The notes under the pieces: generated by a model
Seen by the model: only the letters and a program-made list of their open reading frames with translations
Told to the model about the DNA's origin: nothing
The model's database searches: none
Translations under genes and position numbers: made by a program
Part shown: in pieces, positions 54,659 to 64,000 of the stretch
Numbering within the stretch: the first letter of the stretch is position 1
Layout: each line of letters starts with the position of its first letter
Assembly (NCBI GenBank): GCA_963775975.1
Contig: CAVZKX010000002.1
Coordinates: forward strand, 2,790,001 to 2,854,000
DNA: 64,000 bases
Source: JANXQG01 sp963775975
Lineage (GTDB): Bacteria > Planctomycetota > Planctomycetia > Pirellulales > Thermoguttaceae
Direction: 5' to 3'

Positions 54659-57415
54659 ATGATTCGTCATCTGACAGTCATCGCAGCGGTAATTGCAATT
54701 GTGCCATCGGCTACTTCGGCGCAAACGCCGCTTAAGACTGTAACCTTGCGGGCTCATTCACGTCCGTTTTCGCAAAAGACCGTTGCCGCTGACGGCCACA
54801 CCGTGAAACTCGACACGCAGCGTATGCCTAGCTACGTGCCGCTTCATTTCGATGTACAGGACTTGTCGACCGAGAATCCGCCAACAACTCACCAACTGGG
54901 CGAAATGGTCGGTCGGATGCAGGCGATTCAAAAGGTTGTCGACTCGGCCATGAAGCCGAACGTAGGTAAGCTAGCAACTACGGCACAGATTCTCGACTCC
55001 TTGGCGCAGGCGCACGCGCCGAAGGCGCGACGACACTGAAGAGCGATCTCGAAAACCTCTTGATCGCGACGCTCGTTCGCACCGAACGGCGAGGAACCGA
55101 TGAATCCGGCAACAAGATCAACGATCAAACCTGGATTTGGTCTTACCGCCGGCTTGACGGCCAAGGTAACTGGGGGCCTCTAATTGAAACGGCCCCAGGA
55201 CGCATCCTTCTGATTCCCGTACTGAACCTTCTCGACAAGGCGGAATTGCAAGCCCAGACGGTTCCCGACTTCGCGATCGTCGACCCCGTGCGATCGGGGC
55301 CCGACCCGGACAGCTCAATGAACTGCCCTCATGATTTCGATGTCATCAACTTGCACACGCACGGCCTTAACGTCTCGCCTTGCTGGCCGGCGGACAACAT
55401 ATTTCGCGATCAATTCGCGGCAGTTGAAGTTCTACATCTACCAGTTACCGTCAGATCAATCGGCAGGAACATTCTTCTACCATCCGCATGTACATGGTTC
55501 CGTGGCTACGCTCGTGGCCGGAGGCATGGGCGGCCCGCTGATTGTCCGCGATCCATTGCATGGCCTCGATGAATTGGGCACCCGTAGCGGTTGGGGCATC
55601 GACAAGGAATCGATACTCATGTTTCAGCAATTGACGCTTTACAGCCAAAGCAAAGCGCCAACAGTTCGTTTTGCTCGCCCCGACTTCTTCGCGCTCAAGG
55701 ACATGCAATTGGAGCAAGCGGTAAATTGCAGTGATCGGCCGGATATCAAGAAAGTTGCTCGGAGGCTGGCTGGCGATCCGCAGACGAATCTATCGCCTAT
55801 CTTCAAGCATGACATTGAGACCTGGGTCAGCGGGATGTTTCAGCCACAAGTTTGTAACAAAGTGGCGTTCGGCGAAATACGTCGAATGCGCCTGATTCAC
55901 GCGGGTGTCGAAGACACGATCGACCTAGCGATCCGACCGACCACTCCGGGCCGGCCGGCGGCGATGATTCAGGTCATCGCCTGGGATGGAATTCCATTGA
56001 AGCAGCCGTACTTTATTTCCGACGCGCAGCATCTCACGCTTTCGCCTGGCAACCGCGCGGACGTGCTAGTTTGCATACCACGAGCTTCCGGCGACATTAG
56101 CCGGCTCGGAGAAATCACTTACTCAGTCGTTAGCCGGGCGCCAACGGCGACAGATAGCGACCTCGTTCTCGCCACGCTGGTCGTTGATCCTAAGAAACCC
56201 CTTGATGGGAAGCCATCCTTCGTTTCCGACGCCGAAGCCCGAAGGATATTTGCGAGCTGCGCTCCCGCTCTATCTCCGCCCGCTATCCCAACCGTCGAGG
56301 CGTATAACCTTTCGTTTGCCGATGCCAGCTTCAACAGCGACAATACGTTCCAGCCCGGAACATTCAAAATCAACGGTGCCGCGTTCCCCGGTGACGAAAA
56401 GTTCTTTCGCTTGGGCCATTCGCGACGGTTGGCATTTGCCGTCCCTGACGGAGATAGCAACCATCCGTTGCACATTCATGTCAATCCTTTCCTCGTTCCC
56501 GCCGATCCGGATCGCGGCACGACCGGTCTTCCAACTTGTGAATTCTGGGCCGATACCCTTCTCATTCTGAAGCAGCAGCCGCCACTAAACGTTGTCATGC
56601 CGTTCCATCATTGGAGCGGCAAGTCCGTCAGCCATTGCCATATCCTGGACCACGAGGACGCGGGCATGATGGGCCTGATTCATATTCGTCCCGATGTATT
56701 TTCGTGGCCGGAGTTCTCGGTGCCGAGCATCATGGAAATGCACAACATTCCCCGTGCCGCGCTCGATGACCTGAGACAGACATGGCCGGTTCCGTCGGCT
56801 AAGATTATCCAAAGCATCCCCAATAAGGTGTCGCTATACGTCTTCATGCCGGCCAATGCGTCCGGAGAACCGTGTGGCATTTGTTCCAAGGCGGTCCAGG
56901 CCGTGGCCGCGTTTCGCGAGCGTTTGAAGGACCCTGGGAGCGTTCGCGTAGTCGCGGTCAGCGCGGCCGACGCCAAGCTGTTGCCGGCTCCCGCGGCACT
57001 CGGATTGCTGCGAGAGCATGACGTGTTGTGCAGTGACACAGGCCTTCGGGCTTTTGAGTCCATTGGACTGATTGACGGGACGCCAGAAATTGATAAGGCC
57101 GGTACGCTGCGCTTTCCGAATTCGTTCGTGCCGAACACCCGCCGACCGATTTGGCCATCGGATGTCATGCATGGTTTGTTCATTGTCGACGCCAAGGGTA
57201 TGGTGGTATCGGCCCGCCGGGACTTTTCCGCCTTTGACGACACGGAGCAGATCATGCGCGAGGTCGAGTTGGCAGGCCAAGGCCACAACGCGATTCAGGC
57301 TGCCTATAAGAAAGCTGGAACCGCGAGTTCAAATGCTGTGGATGCACGTCAGATCGACCAACAGCGACAGAGTTTCGAGCGGCGTCTCAAGGCCTTTAAC
57401 GAGACCGATAAGTAA
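54659..57415 (+). pseudogene. Secreted multicopper oxidase with C-terminal thioredoxin-like domain, two indels
   Basis: Three consecutive frames form one protein of about 918 residues. It starts with a signal peptide (MIRHLTVIAAVIAIVPSATS, AQT cleavage), continues after a missing G at about 55020, and again after an extra T at 55402-55404. Copper motifs are INLHTHGLNVSP and FFYHPHVHGS in the first cupredoxin domain, and HPLHIHVNPF and VSHCHILDHEDAGMM in the last. After about residue 780 a thioredoxin-like domain follows (VSLYVFMPANASGEPCGICS with CGIC). It would oxidise a metal or phenolic substrate in the periplasm. If the first 126 codons are read alone they give a small secreted protein instead. 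Confidence 0.75.
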
Positions 57416-57615
57416 GCGAACATCGATCCCGCGTTACTTGAAAGGATTGCAAGATTGTTTGGAGCGAGTAATGATTTGCCAGGCCCTGCGATTATTGCCT
57501 GTGGGGTTCATTTCGTTCTGGAATACTGGCGTTGAAAAGCCGATCTTCGCCGATGGTATTTGGTCGGCGACGGAGTCGGAGAGTCCAGACATTACTTGAG
57601 TGTGGAGGATTCAGG

Positions 57616-58123
57616 GTGCCGATTGAAATTGATGCCGATGCTGGTATGTCGATCGAGACGGAGGGGAATGGCAATCGCCAGCGATTCGCCCATGTGTTTC
57701 GCCAGGTCTGGATTGGCGTTCCGGCCACAGATCGAGAGGCGATGGTAGCACACTGGATCAGCGGGATCGTGGGACAGGACCACTCGCCGCAGATTGAGCT
57801 ACACGCGGCCGCCGATAAACCTGGCAACAATGATGGCTTCGGCAACACCCTCACCTTCAATTCTTGTGTTGCCGAACTGCTCGCTGAAGTTGACCTGCTA
57901 GCGGATCTGATCGCGCACGAACTGGGCCACGTCTACTGCTTTGCGACCAACGCATCCGCACATTCCACCTTCCCACCTAATACGGAAGCCAAGGAAGATG
58001 AAGCCGACGCGACGGCGGTTCGATGGGGGTTACGACATACAAGCCTTACGTAATTGGACCAACGAGCATTTCGAAGACATGGAAGGCTGTGGCATCCACA
58101 TTCCGCCGGCTGGCAGGTGGTAG
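57616..58123 (+). pseudogene. Zinc-metalloprotease-like protein, one-base insertion
   Basis: About 169 residues when joined. GGAGG seven bases before GTG 57616 decides the start. It has RFAHVFRQVWIGVPATDREA, a Cys-containing FNSCVAELLAE and the zinc motif LIAHELGHVYCF with downstream EAKEDEADATAVRWG, where the Glu/Asp cluster gives the third ligand. The frame breaks at about 58029 (an extra T): removing it gives RWGYDIQALRNWTNEHFEDM and a stop at 58121. No signal peptide, so it is probably cytoplasmic. Function unknown. Confidence 0.6.
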
Positions 58124-58243
58124 CAGCCAGCGAATCGTGGGCGAACCCGTGCCGGCAGACACGGCCGCCTCAGCGAAGGACTTTGCGTTCCGCGGTGAAG
58201 GTTTCACCGTGAAAATCGCGTCGTAACTGACCGCCATTCTCCT

Positions 58244-58400
58244 TCACGATTCACCGTTTGCCAGCGAATCTCCGAACCCAACTAACGCCAGCACAGTCTT
58301 CCTGATATGTGCCGGCAGGCCGTTCCATGCCGTGATGATGCTGCAAATCAACGTCAAGAGTCGCCAGTGTAGGACAATCCGCACGCACGGCCTTGCAGCA
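58244..58400 (-). pseudogene. Decayed ORF with the LPAHIRKTV motif, copy 2
   Basis: Two minus-strand frames read DCPTLATLDVDLQ and then AWNGLPAHIRKTVLALVGFG, matching the end of copy 1 (CPALASLDADLQ, LPRHIKKTIVAMVGF). A small indel splits them. It is a remnant of the same dispersed family. Confidence 0.5.
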
Positions 58401-58471
58401 CATTTACAGTGCCGCAGCAGGGACAATCGCCGTAACTGCAATCCCCGACAGAAGTTATGGCGTGGTCATTC

Positions 58472-58488
58472 GTGGGTTCGACTCCCAC
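58472..58488 (+). other. T-arm-like box GTGGGTTCGACTCCCAC
   Basis: A perfect T-arm: 5-bp stem and a TTCGACT loop. Bases for a tRNA acceptor, D-arm and anticodon arm are absent at the right spacing. On the minus strand it translates as GSRTHE, a pattern common in spurious ORFs. Confidence 0.6.
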
Positions 58489-58545
58489 AGCCGTCCCCTT
58501 GATTTGCTGGCGATTGCGAAGAAGTACTTGAAGTCAGTCGATCGG

Positions 58546-58568
58546 CAAGGCAACACGGAGTTACTTTG
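58546..58568 (+). repeat. 23-nt dispersed palindrome, copy I
   Basis: CAAGGCAA-CACGGAG-TTACTTTG, 71 bases after the T-arm-like box at 58475. The remaining gap 58569-58836 shows no gene. Confidence 0.75.
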
Positions 58569-58836
58569 ATGCGAGCCACGAACTTCAAGTCGCTCAGCTT
58601 CACCGCACTACGTCGTCTATAAATCTGCTGAAGGGCCGATGACAAGATGGGGCCTTTGTGTGCCTTGCGGTTTGCGCATTTCAACCAACAAAGTCAAGAA
58701 TACGCTCCCTGCTTGCCGATACTCTCGGCGACTTCTCCATGAGTCTCATCCAGTTTTCGATCAACGGGCGCTCGCTCGGTTCAAGAAGCCATTGTTGCAG
58801 CGCCCCGTCATCAACCCTTGGAAGTTGGACTTTGCC

Positions 58837-59744
58837 ATGTCAGGGACGCAGCGATATTGGTGTCAAGCAACTCTTCTCTGCCTATTTGGGTGTTGCACCA
58901 TAGGATGCGAAGCGTTCCAGCTCGACCACCGAACAGGCCGAATGTCAAGCACACTATCCGACATTCAGTACAGGGAAGTAATGGATAATCTGCGCGGACA
59001 GCGGCTTGCCCGAATTCGCTTCCATATTTCAACGTGGCAACAGCTGGCAAGACGACTGTTCAGCAAGTCAATCAGGCGAATGCAGGATTGGGCTGGGACT
59101 TGATAACGGCAGCTCCAACTGGCCTTGCAAAACTGTTTGGCTTGACTCTACTGGACAAGGAGAGCCTTTCACTACAATTCAGTCAACAGAATATCGACGA
59201 GTGGGACACGGCTCCGTCGTTGGACCCAATCCAGTTGATAGCGATGCAGGGATTGTATAAGAAAGCATTAGGACTCCCAATGTCCGACTCGCAGATTGCC
59301 GTTCTGAATACATTCTATCCGCCACAGTCGCAATCCAAAAACGAGAAGCCAGACAGTGCTAGCCCTGAAATGGAAGAGCCCTACGCGGGTATGAAAGGCG
59401 AAGCAAAGGGCACCCCAAAGCTAGCAATGTCTAGACCGAAAACGAGCAAAGAGTATGTGGCAATCTTACGACAGCTATATGAGGAACTTGGGCCTGGTTG
59501 GGTGTATGTTACTACGAAAGACTGTTTGCCTAAGAAGGTATGCTACGCTGCTTGCTACAACGATACGAATGCCTCCGTCACTCCGAAGGGAATGGAAGCA
59601 CTGACGAATCTGACAATCCTTATCATTGACGCTGCCACGAGGGACACCACTCAAACGCCTGACAGCATGGAGAAGGCTGCGGAGAAAGGGGCGGTCGGAT
59701 ATCAGAGACGGCCATCTCCCCTTGCACAAGCGGCCCGAATATAA
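58837..59744 (+). pseudogene. Putative lipoprotein, one-base deletion
   Basis: About 302 residues when joined. It starts MSGTQRYWCQATLLCLFGCC with a lipobox-like CCTIGC and continues SSTLSDIQYREVMDNL; one lost G at about 58993 shifts the frame, after which ARTAACPNSLPYFNVATAGK and NAGLGWDLITAAPTGLAKLF follow. The SDIQYxxVMDNLAR-x-PxxLPYF theme is one I associate with planctomycete surface proteins. The C-terminal half (YVAILRQLYEELGPGWVYVT) is soluble and has paired Cys (DCLPKKVCYAAC). It is probably anchored in a membrane; function unknown. Confidence 0.6.
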
Positions 59745-59903
59745 GTCCGACGCCGTGACTCCTTTGCTCAAGCACTCATTTGGTCGGGGCGGCCCGTCGC
59801 GGATCACCGAGGACGAAAGTCGCGTTCACCCAATTAGATCTTTGGCGATCTCACTTTGCCAAACACGTCCACTTGCCAACTATCACCCCTCCGCTACATC
59901 CTG

Positions 59904-60248
59904 TTAAGGTCTCGCCGCATCCATGCGGACGACCAGGGCGATCATTGCCGCCCCTGGACCCAAGCTAGCCTCAAGCTCTTTTCCGGTGAGGTTGAAAACG
60001 AATAAGACAGTTGCGTCGAATTCAGTGCGGAATCTTGCTGCGGAAGCGGATGTGAACGGTGTGAAATGGTTGCTGCGTACCGCAGCAATGCTGGGCACCG
60101 GATGTTCTTGCCGACGGGTGCCGTCATGCTGAACACAGGCTACGACGACAAGCAGCGATGCAATCAGCGTACTTCCCCTCCACCTGCCTCGAAGTCTATA
60201 ATTTCGGCCAGTTAGTTTGATGACACACGACAGGCATGGACAAGACAT
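59904..60248 (-). CDS. Possible small lipoprotein (minus strand)
   Basis: A minus-strand frame reads GSTLIASLLVVVACVQHDGT, a lipoprotein-like signal, followed by TEFDATVLFVFNLTGKELEA and ALVVRMDAARP. Its start would lie in or near the first codons of the divergent gene at 60220. It also spans the GTTGC palindrome at 60069-60089. It may be real or chance; the remainder of 59745-60219 holds no other candidate. Confidence 0.25.
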   Translation of the reverse strand: MSCPCLSCVIKLTGRNYRLRGRWRGSTLIASLLVVVACVQHDGTRRQEHPVPSIAAVRSNHFTPFTSASAARFRTEFDATVLFVFNLTGKELEASLGPGAAMIALVVRMDAARP

Positions 60249-60903
60249 GGAACAGAAGCGGTTAAGCCCCTCTGATATTATTGCACTAATTGCAGTAGCA
60301 ATAGCCGCCACAAGTGCATGGTGGACCTACCAAGGTGCCCTCGCTGTTAAGCAGGCAACCGAAATGACAAAGACCATGCACGACGACGACGCCGAATTAA
60401 CGAAATACAAAGAAATGCCATGCCTGCAAATAGAGCAATCGCGTCCAACCAAGTCGGGAGCAACCCAACTAGTGCTCGCGAACGTGTCGTTAGCACGTAG
60501 TGCTCGAATCCTTACCATCACCTTTCGTGTGGAAGACCCGGATGACGTTGCTCTATTGAAATCGAGGCAAATCGGGATAGCTCCGAATCCGGCGGTGTGC
60601 GAAAACTGCGGACCCCACGGCTACTTTCAGAAAGGAAACCTAGATCAGAACGGTTCCTTTGTCTTCACCAAAGTTCCGCAAGACTTAGTAATCGCAAAGG
60701 GTGACTCATTACCTGTCGATTTTGCAATAGCATCGACAACAGTAGACCATGCCATAAAAGGGATGCTGACGTTTGAACACGACGGATTCAACTCGCCGGT
60801 GCATTTCAAAACGGAGTTGAAAGCTTCGACGTTGTTCCTTGAACCAGAAGCTGCACCGAAGCCTGCTCCCGTCCAGCAAGGAGGGCGTCGGAAACAACGC
60901 TAG
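60220..60903 (+). CDS. Single-helix membrane protein, function unknown
   Basis: About 227 residues from ATG 60220; ATG 60247 (MEQKRLSPSDIIAL) is equally possible. One membrane helix (IIALIAVAIAATSAWWTYQG) is followed by a coiled coil (AVKQATEMTKTMHDDDAELT) and a beta-rich domain with VCENCGPHGYFQK and FVFTKVPQDLVIAKGDSLPV. The Pro/Gln/Arg-rich end is disordered. This is the layout of a membrane-tethered beta-sandwich protein. There is no known domain. Confidence 0.55.
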   Translation: MTHDRHGQDMEQKRLSPSDIIALIAVAIAATSAWWTYQGALAVKQATEMTKTMHDDDAELTKYKEMPCLQIEQSRPTKSGATQLVLANVSLARSARILTITFRVEDPDDVALLKSRQIGIAPNPAVCENCGPHGYFQKGNLDQNGSFVFTKVPQDLVIAKGDSLPVDFAIASTTVDHAIKGMLTFEHDGFNSPVHFKTELKASTLFLEPEAAPKPAPVQQGGRRKQR

Positions 60904-61247
60904 CAGCTAAAGGCGATCGTCGATGCCAAGGATCACTCGCGAGATTCGCTGCGCCGTGTTTTCACGGTGAAACCAACTCGTGCCTGAAGCACCGATCCTC
61001 GCAGTTCAGTTGCCACATTGCCTCTCAGCGAACCGGAGGAGGCCGAACATTGTTGTCCGGACATGCGTTGGTAGCCCCACCTATACCGAATTGAGCCGTT
61101 GTAGATCAGCGACAGCCGCTGCTACAATGTGACTCCCAGAGTCACTGCTTTGCAGAGCCAGTGCAGCGCGCCAGCCACGGCAGAATTCGCAACAGCAATC
61201 ATCGTCAGCACTTGCGCCGAAATCATGATTGGGCCGAAGGCCGTTGG
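60904..61247. other. Gap with one short palindrome
   Basis: No gene was seen. TTTTCACGGTGAAA at 60959-60972 is the exact reverse complement of 58202-58215. Confidence 0.35.
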
Positions 61248-61733
61248 CTATGCCGGCCAAACTTTAGCGAGGAATACGGTGTACGGGTCATCGGCGATCT
61301 GACGGAGGGCAATTTGAAACGCTTCCACCGGTTGACCAAAACTTTGCGCGATGTGCGGCAGCGCGGCGACGGCTCGATCATGCGCGGCTTGGCTGGTCGG
61401 CTCCGTGTCAATATCATCGTACTCTTCGATCAAGCACCGGATTTCGACTGCGCCACGGAGGCCGAGAGGCCGCAACACGGCTAGCTTATCTTCAAAGTAC
61501 AACCACGCCAGTGCCTGATTCATGCACTCCGTCACGAAATTGAAAGTAAGATTTGAACGCATTACCAGACGCACCGGATCGCAATAGGCGATTTGCGTAA
61601 TGGTAGTCACGTCCTCGTCGGCGAGTCGCTCGACGATGGGGCGATTGATGCCCTGCAGCTTTACAATATCGTCATGGCCTTCATCCGCGTTTGGCTCAAG
61701 GCCCAGTTTCTTGTTAAAAAGACGCTTCATCAT
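61248..61733 (-). CDS. Cytoplasmic helix-hairpin-helix-like protein, second gene of a pair
   Basis: The protein has 161 residues. Residues 25-75 (VKLQGINRPIVERLADEDVT, TITQIAYCDPVRLVMRSNLT) read like a helix-hairpin-helix or SAM-like module; the rest is helical with WLYFEDKLAVLRPLGLRGAV and a C-terminal HDRAVAALPHIAQSFGQ. Its start overlaps the stop of the membrane protein gene by four bases (ATGA), so the two are translationally coupled. Function unknown. Confidence 0.65.
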   Translation of the reverse strand: MMKRLFNKKLGLEPNADEGHDDIVKLQGINRPIVERLADEDVTTITQIAYCDPVRLVMRSNLTFNFVTECMNQALAWLYFEDKLAVLRPLGLRGAVEIRCLIEEYDDIDTEPTSQAAHDRAVAALPHIAQSFGQPVEAFQIALRQIADDPYTVFLAKVWPA

Positions 61734-62590
61734 GGAGGTAATCTCGGTAAGCGGAAATGCGCCAGCGCAAAGGCTACAAATGCGCCCGATTCTTTGGGGG
61801 CAATGGTATCAAAGGCATAGCCCATCGGTACGGCGATCGTAAGCCGCAACGCCGCCCAGGATACATTTGCCGGTGCAAAGTCGAGCCGCCGCGAACGGGA
61901 AATCAGGTCGTTGCACGCCCACAAATAGGCACCGGCGATTGCAGCACTCGCAACCTTAGGGAGGTCGAACAACGGATTTGAGCCAATGTATCCCACAGCA
62001 TGCAGCGCTGTAAATGTCATCAAGGATGTCGAAATGAGGCCGACGAAAACAAGCAAGACACCCGGCGCCGTGAAGAACCTCCGGCCATACCACTTTGTGT
62101 AAAGTCGTTCAAACGCGGCTTTCACGCTGCCAGGTTGAGGCGGCCCATTAGGCAAATCCGCAGGAGCAAACATTTCAAAGTAAGCGGTGCGCGCAGCTTC
62201 ATTAAGGCCGTCCATAATGTCCTTGCGTTTCGCCGCCCACCCGGTTATTAAAAACCGCGCGAAGGGCAGCAGCAACCCAGCTAGACTAACAAGGATCAGG
62301 GCTGCGCATACGAGGCATTTCTGTACGAACACGCAGTCGATCTTCTCCGATGGAGAGGGACTTGGGTCCGATGGGTGTTGCGCGGGATTCTCTGCAGATG
62401 TATTTCGTTTGCCTTCGCACGACGACGACGGGCGCGTGACAGTATTCGACGACCGAGCCTCGACTCCAGTATTTCTGGCAGCTTTGCAACTTGGCTTTAA
62501 GGATCCGCCGCATGTCTTTGCAATAGCTGGTGCAATACTGCACAGTAGCGCGCCAACGAGAAACACTGCGACATACCAATGCCGTACCAT
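61730..62590 (-). CDS. Multi-span membrane protein, first gene of a pair
   Basis: The protein has 286 residues. An N-terminal signal or helix (VAVFLVGALLCSIAPAIA) is followed by a Cys/Ser-rich periplasmic stretch of about 60 residues, then helices VCAALILVSLAGLLLPFARF, GVLLVFVGLISTSLMTFTAL, VASAAIAGAYLWACNDLI and RLTIAVPMGYAFDTIA. A cytoplasmic helical segment (KDIMDGLNEAARTAYFEMFA, KAAFERLYTKWYGRRFF) lies between helices 2 and 3. The coupled downstream protein is soluble. The pair looks like a membrane component with its cytoplasmic partner; no family is recognised. Confidence 0.65.
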   Translation of the reverse strand: MVRHWYVAVFLVGALLCSIAPAIAKTCGGSLKPSCKAARNTGVEARSSNTVTRPSSSCEGKRNTSAENPAQHPSDPSPSPSEKIDCVFVQKCLVCAALILVSLAGLLLPFARFLITGWAAKRKDIMDGLNEAARTAYFEMFAPADLPNGPPQPGSVKAAFERLYTKWYGRRFFTAPGVLLVFVGLISTSLMTFTALHAVGYIGSNPLFDLPKVASAAIAGAYLWACNDLISRSRRLDFAPANVSWAALRLTIAVPMGYAFDTIAPKESGAFVAFALAHFRLPRLPP

Positions 62591-62962
62591 GCGAAGCCTC
62601 CTCGCAGGATTTAACAGTAATCAGGTGTAGGCGCGAATTCCTTCTACACGCGGCCGAAGGGAGAAGAACCAATCTGAGATGCGAATCAATCAGGGGGACA
62701 CTATAAAAAGAATAGTAACTTGGGACAACCCCAGACCGACGGAGCTACAAAAGGCAACTTCTCTTTAATACTGCAGTTGTTGTTCGCGAGAAGAGCTCGG
62801 ACTAGGAGCTATGGCCCCGACCGTGACGAACCGTGGCCGCAGTCAACGCGTGCAAAGGCGCGAGTTGCGCAACTTGTTGTGACCCGTTTCAACGATCGCC
62901 GTATCCTGTCGACAAGTGAGCAGCTTCATCTTCGCCAAATTCTTGATTCATTCGGCGCGGCG

Positions 62963-63271
62963 TTCAAGGTAATATCGCGTGACCTTGATTCAACAAAATG
63001 CTGGCTTCGCGGATTCCAGGACTCCCCGGTCCAGACAATTCAATCTCATGCCCGCTTCGCAATAGAGAAGTACGTGATGTCCCAAGGGTTTCGGCTGGCT
63101 TCACCGATGAGCCGGCCGGCAGTCGGTGCCCTAAGATGACTTATCGCACAATTTAGCGTCTAGCAACGCCGCGTATTTGCCCCCATTTTTGCAGTGCGCG
63201 GGCAGGCAACGGCATCGCAAGTCGAAACGCCGGTGAGGCTTATGTGCAAGCCGACTCCGGGTTTGGGTCCC
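62963..63271. repeat. 310-nt dispersed repeat, copy 2
   Basis: It matches 30611-30921 over its whole length in the same orientation. It starts with palindrome J and ends with the near-identical 65-nt block (63207-63271). On the minus strand that block reads GPKPGVGLHISLTGVSTCDA as in copy 1, but a two-base insertion after CPR breaks the frame. Confidence 0.7.
62965..62987 (+). repeat. 23-nt dispersed palindrome, copy J
   Basis: CAAGGTAA-TATCGCG-TGACCTTG; it opens the 310-nt repeat copy 2. Confidence 0.75.
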
Positions 63272-63508
63272 GCAGCCAAAATGCCGGGTGAAACCAAGGT
63301 GCGATGTCCCAATGCGAGATTTATTTGTGCGCTTGCGGCATTGCCGCCAGTACGACTCGCTCCATCTATCAATCTTCAGAACGCGCAACACCTTTTGCTG
63401 GAATAGGAATATCGACCGTTAAATAATCAACGTCATGCGATGTTGTTTTGATATATAAAGTTCTATTGTGTGAAGGCACGCTATCATGTTGGCCACAGGC
63501 GAAAGGAG

Positions 63509-63531
63509 CAAGGCAACGCGATGTTGCTTTG
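63509..63531 (+). repeat. 23-nt dispersed palindrome, copy K
   Basis: CAAGGCAA-CGCGATG-TTGCTTTG. Its centre is the exact reverse complement of that of copy A (CATCGCG), so this copy is inverted relative to A. Confidence 0.8.
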
Positions 63532-63852
63532 CTTGCCGAGATTCATCAGTAAGTTTTTTGGGAGAATTCAGTGGTTGACTCCGTATATGCTATCAGGGCC
63601 ACTCGCGACCAGGGTCGCCACAACAGGACAATCGAAGCCACAAATTCGGAGCGCGAAAGGCAGCGCATATCCGCTTTCGCGCATCGCAAGCTGTAAGCAG
63701 TTGAGTCCGAATTGCCTTCGGGTTTGGATCCCGCCTCCAGTTAATCACACTCGCACGGACTCCGTAAGGCAGCTTGCCGGCGTAAGCCGCGCGAGCTGGC
63801 ATTCGATCGCCAGTACAGTCGATTGCCAAGCCTCGAATTGCCGCGCCGCGAT

Positions 63853-63875
63853 CAAAGTAACGTCGCATGGCCTTG
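63853..63875 (+). repeat. 23-nt dispersed palindrome, copy L
   Basis: CAAAGTAA-CGTCGCA-TGGCCTTG; flanked by GAT on the left and ATC on the right, extending the palindrome. Confidence 0.75.
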
Positions 63876-64000
63876 ATCCCCCACTGCGGAGACATTCCTC
63901 CTCGACACAGATTCTGCAACAAGCCGCGAGATTTATTTTCGAGTTTAGAAATGCGCCCACCAGGACCATAGAATTCTAAAGGTCGCTTACGCACGCGTTC

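Larger units (their letters stand above)
62591..64000. other. Repeat-rich noncoding tail of the window
   Basis: No supported gene in 1.4 kb. It holds the second 310-nt repeat copy, palindromes J, K and L, and a third degenerate T-arm-like box at about 63718 (CGGGTTTGGATCCCGCC). ORFs on both strands are short and look random. Confidence 0.5.

Noticed and set aside
58410..58495. A tRNA gene around the perfect T-arm at 58472
   Set aside because: No anticodon arm, D-arm or matching acceptor strand could be found at tRNA spacing; only the T-arm is present.
58466..58684. Minus-strand ORF ending GCGSRTHE as a gene
   Set aside because: Its end is the antisense translation of the T-arm-like box and the rest spans a palindrome; it is a spurious frame.

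Overview
The window looks like a chromosomal accessory region of a planctomycete-type bacterium (moderately GC-rich). That assignment is an inference from gene style: an RHS protein with exact 21-residue repeats, giant CgeB/methyltransferase/GT2/TPR glycosyltransferases, an IscU-like protein of the divergent GPFM type, and many degenerate insertion sequences. Gene density is low to the right of 45 kb, where short dispersed repeats dominate. Left part (0-15 kb): the tail of a mobile-element gene cluster (small protein plus a frameshifted DNA methyltransferase) is followed by a defence island. The island holds a three-gene ABC-3C system (DUF3732-type ATPase, middle component, restriction-nuclease effector; minus strand 5160 to 1695), a frameshifted GH13 amylase, a single-gene GHKL ATPase fused to a PD-(D/E)XK-like nuclease (7944-10490), a broken addiction antitoxin, and a two-gene Gabija-like pair (UvrD-like helicase plus OLD/TOPRIM ATPase, 14975 to 10765). 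Middle part (15.4-28.6 kb): an integrative mobilizable module with a P4-type tyrosine integrase, AlpA regulator, MobF relaxase-helicase, a truncated IS630 transposase, two small conserved genes and a very large methyltransferase-SNF2 helicase split by a one-base deletion. It ends at a complete 895-bp IS5/IS427-type element with a TAA target duplication. No type IV secretion genes are visible, so it would need a helper. Right part: a ferritin-like enzyme gene and a partner (28.7-30.5 kb); a minus-strand glycosylation cluster (GT27-like, CgeB-methyltransferase-GT2-TPR, GT2/GT4) with an IscU-like protein (31-39.3 kb); a 1588-residue RHS protein (39.9-44.7 kb) whose downstream side is littered with IS630 and IS66 wrecks; then a methyltransferase, another glycosyltransferase, small membrane proteins, a secreted multicopper oxidase fused to a thioredoxin-like domain, two metalloprotease-like proteins, a lipoprotein and a membrane/cytoplasmic gene pair up to 62.6 kb. 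Two cross-cutting signals stand out. First, a 23-nt imperfect palindrome (CAAGGCAA-N7-TTGCCTTG) occurs twelve times, always between genes, often near tRNA T-arm-like boxes and decayed ORFs; a related 310-nt repeat occurs at 30.6 and 63.0 kb. Second, at least nine single-base indels, mostly in short homopolymers, break otherwise intact genes, which suggests either residual long-read sequencing error or widespread recent decay. All functions are read from motifs by eye; no database search was possible.
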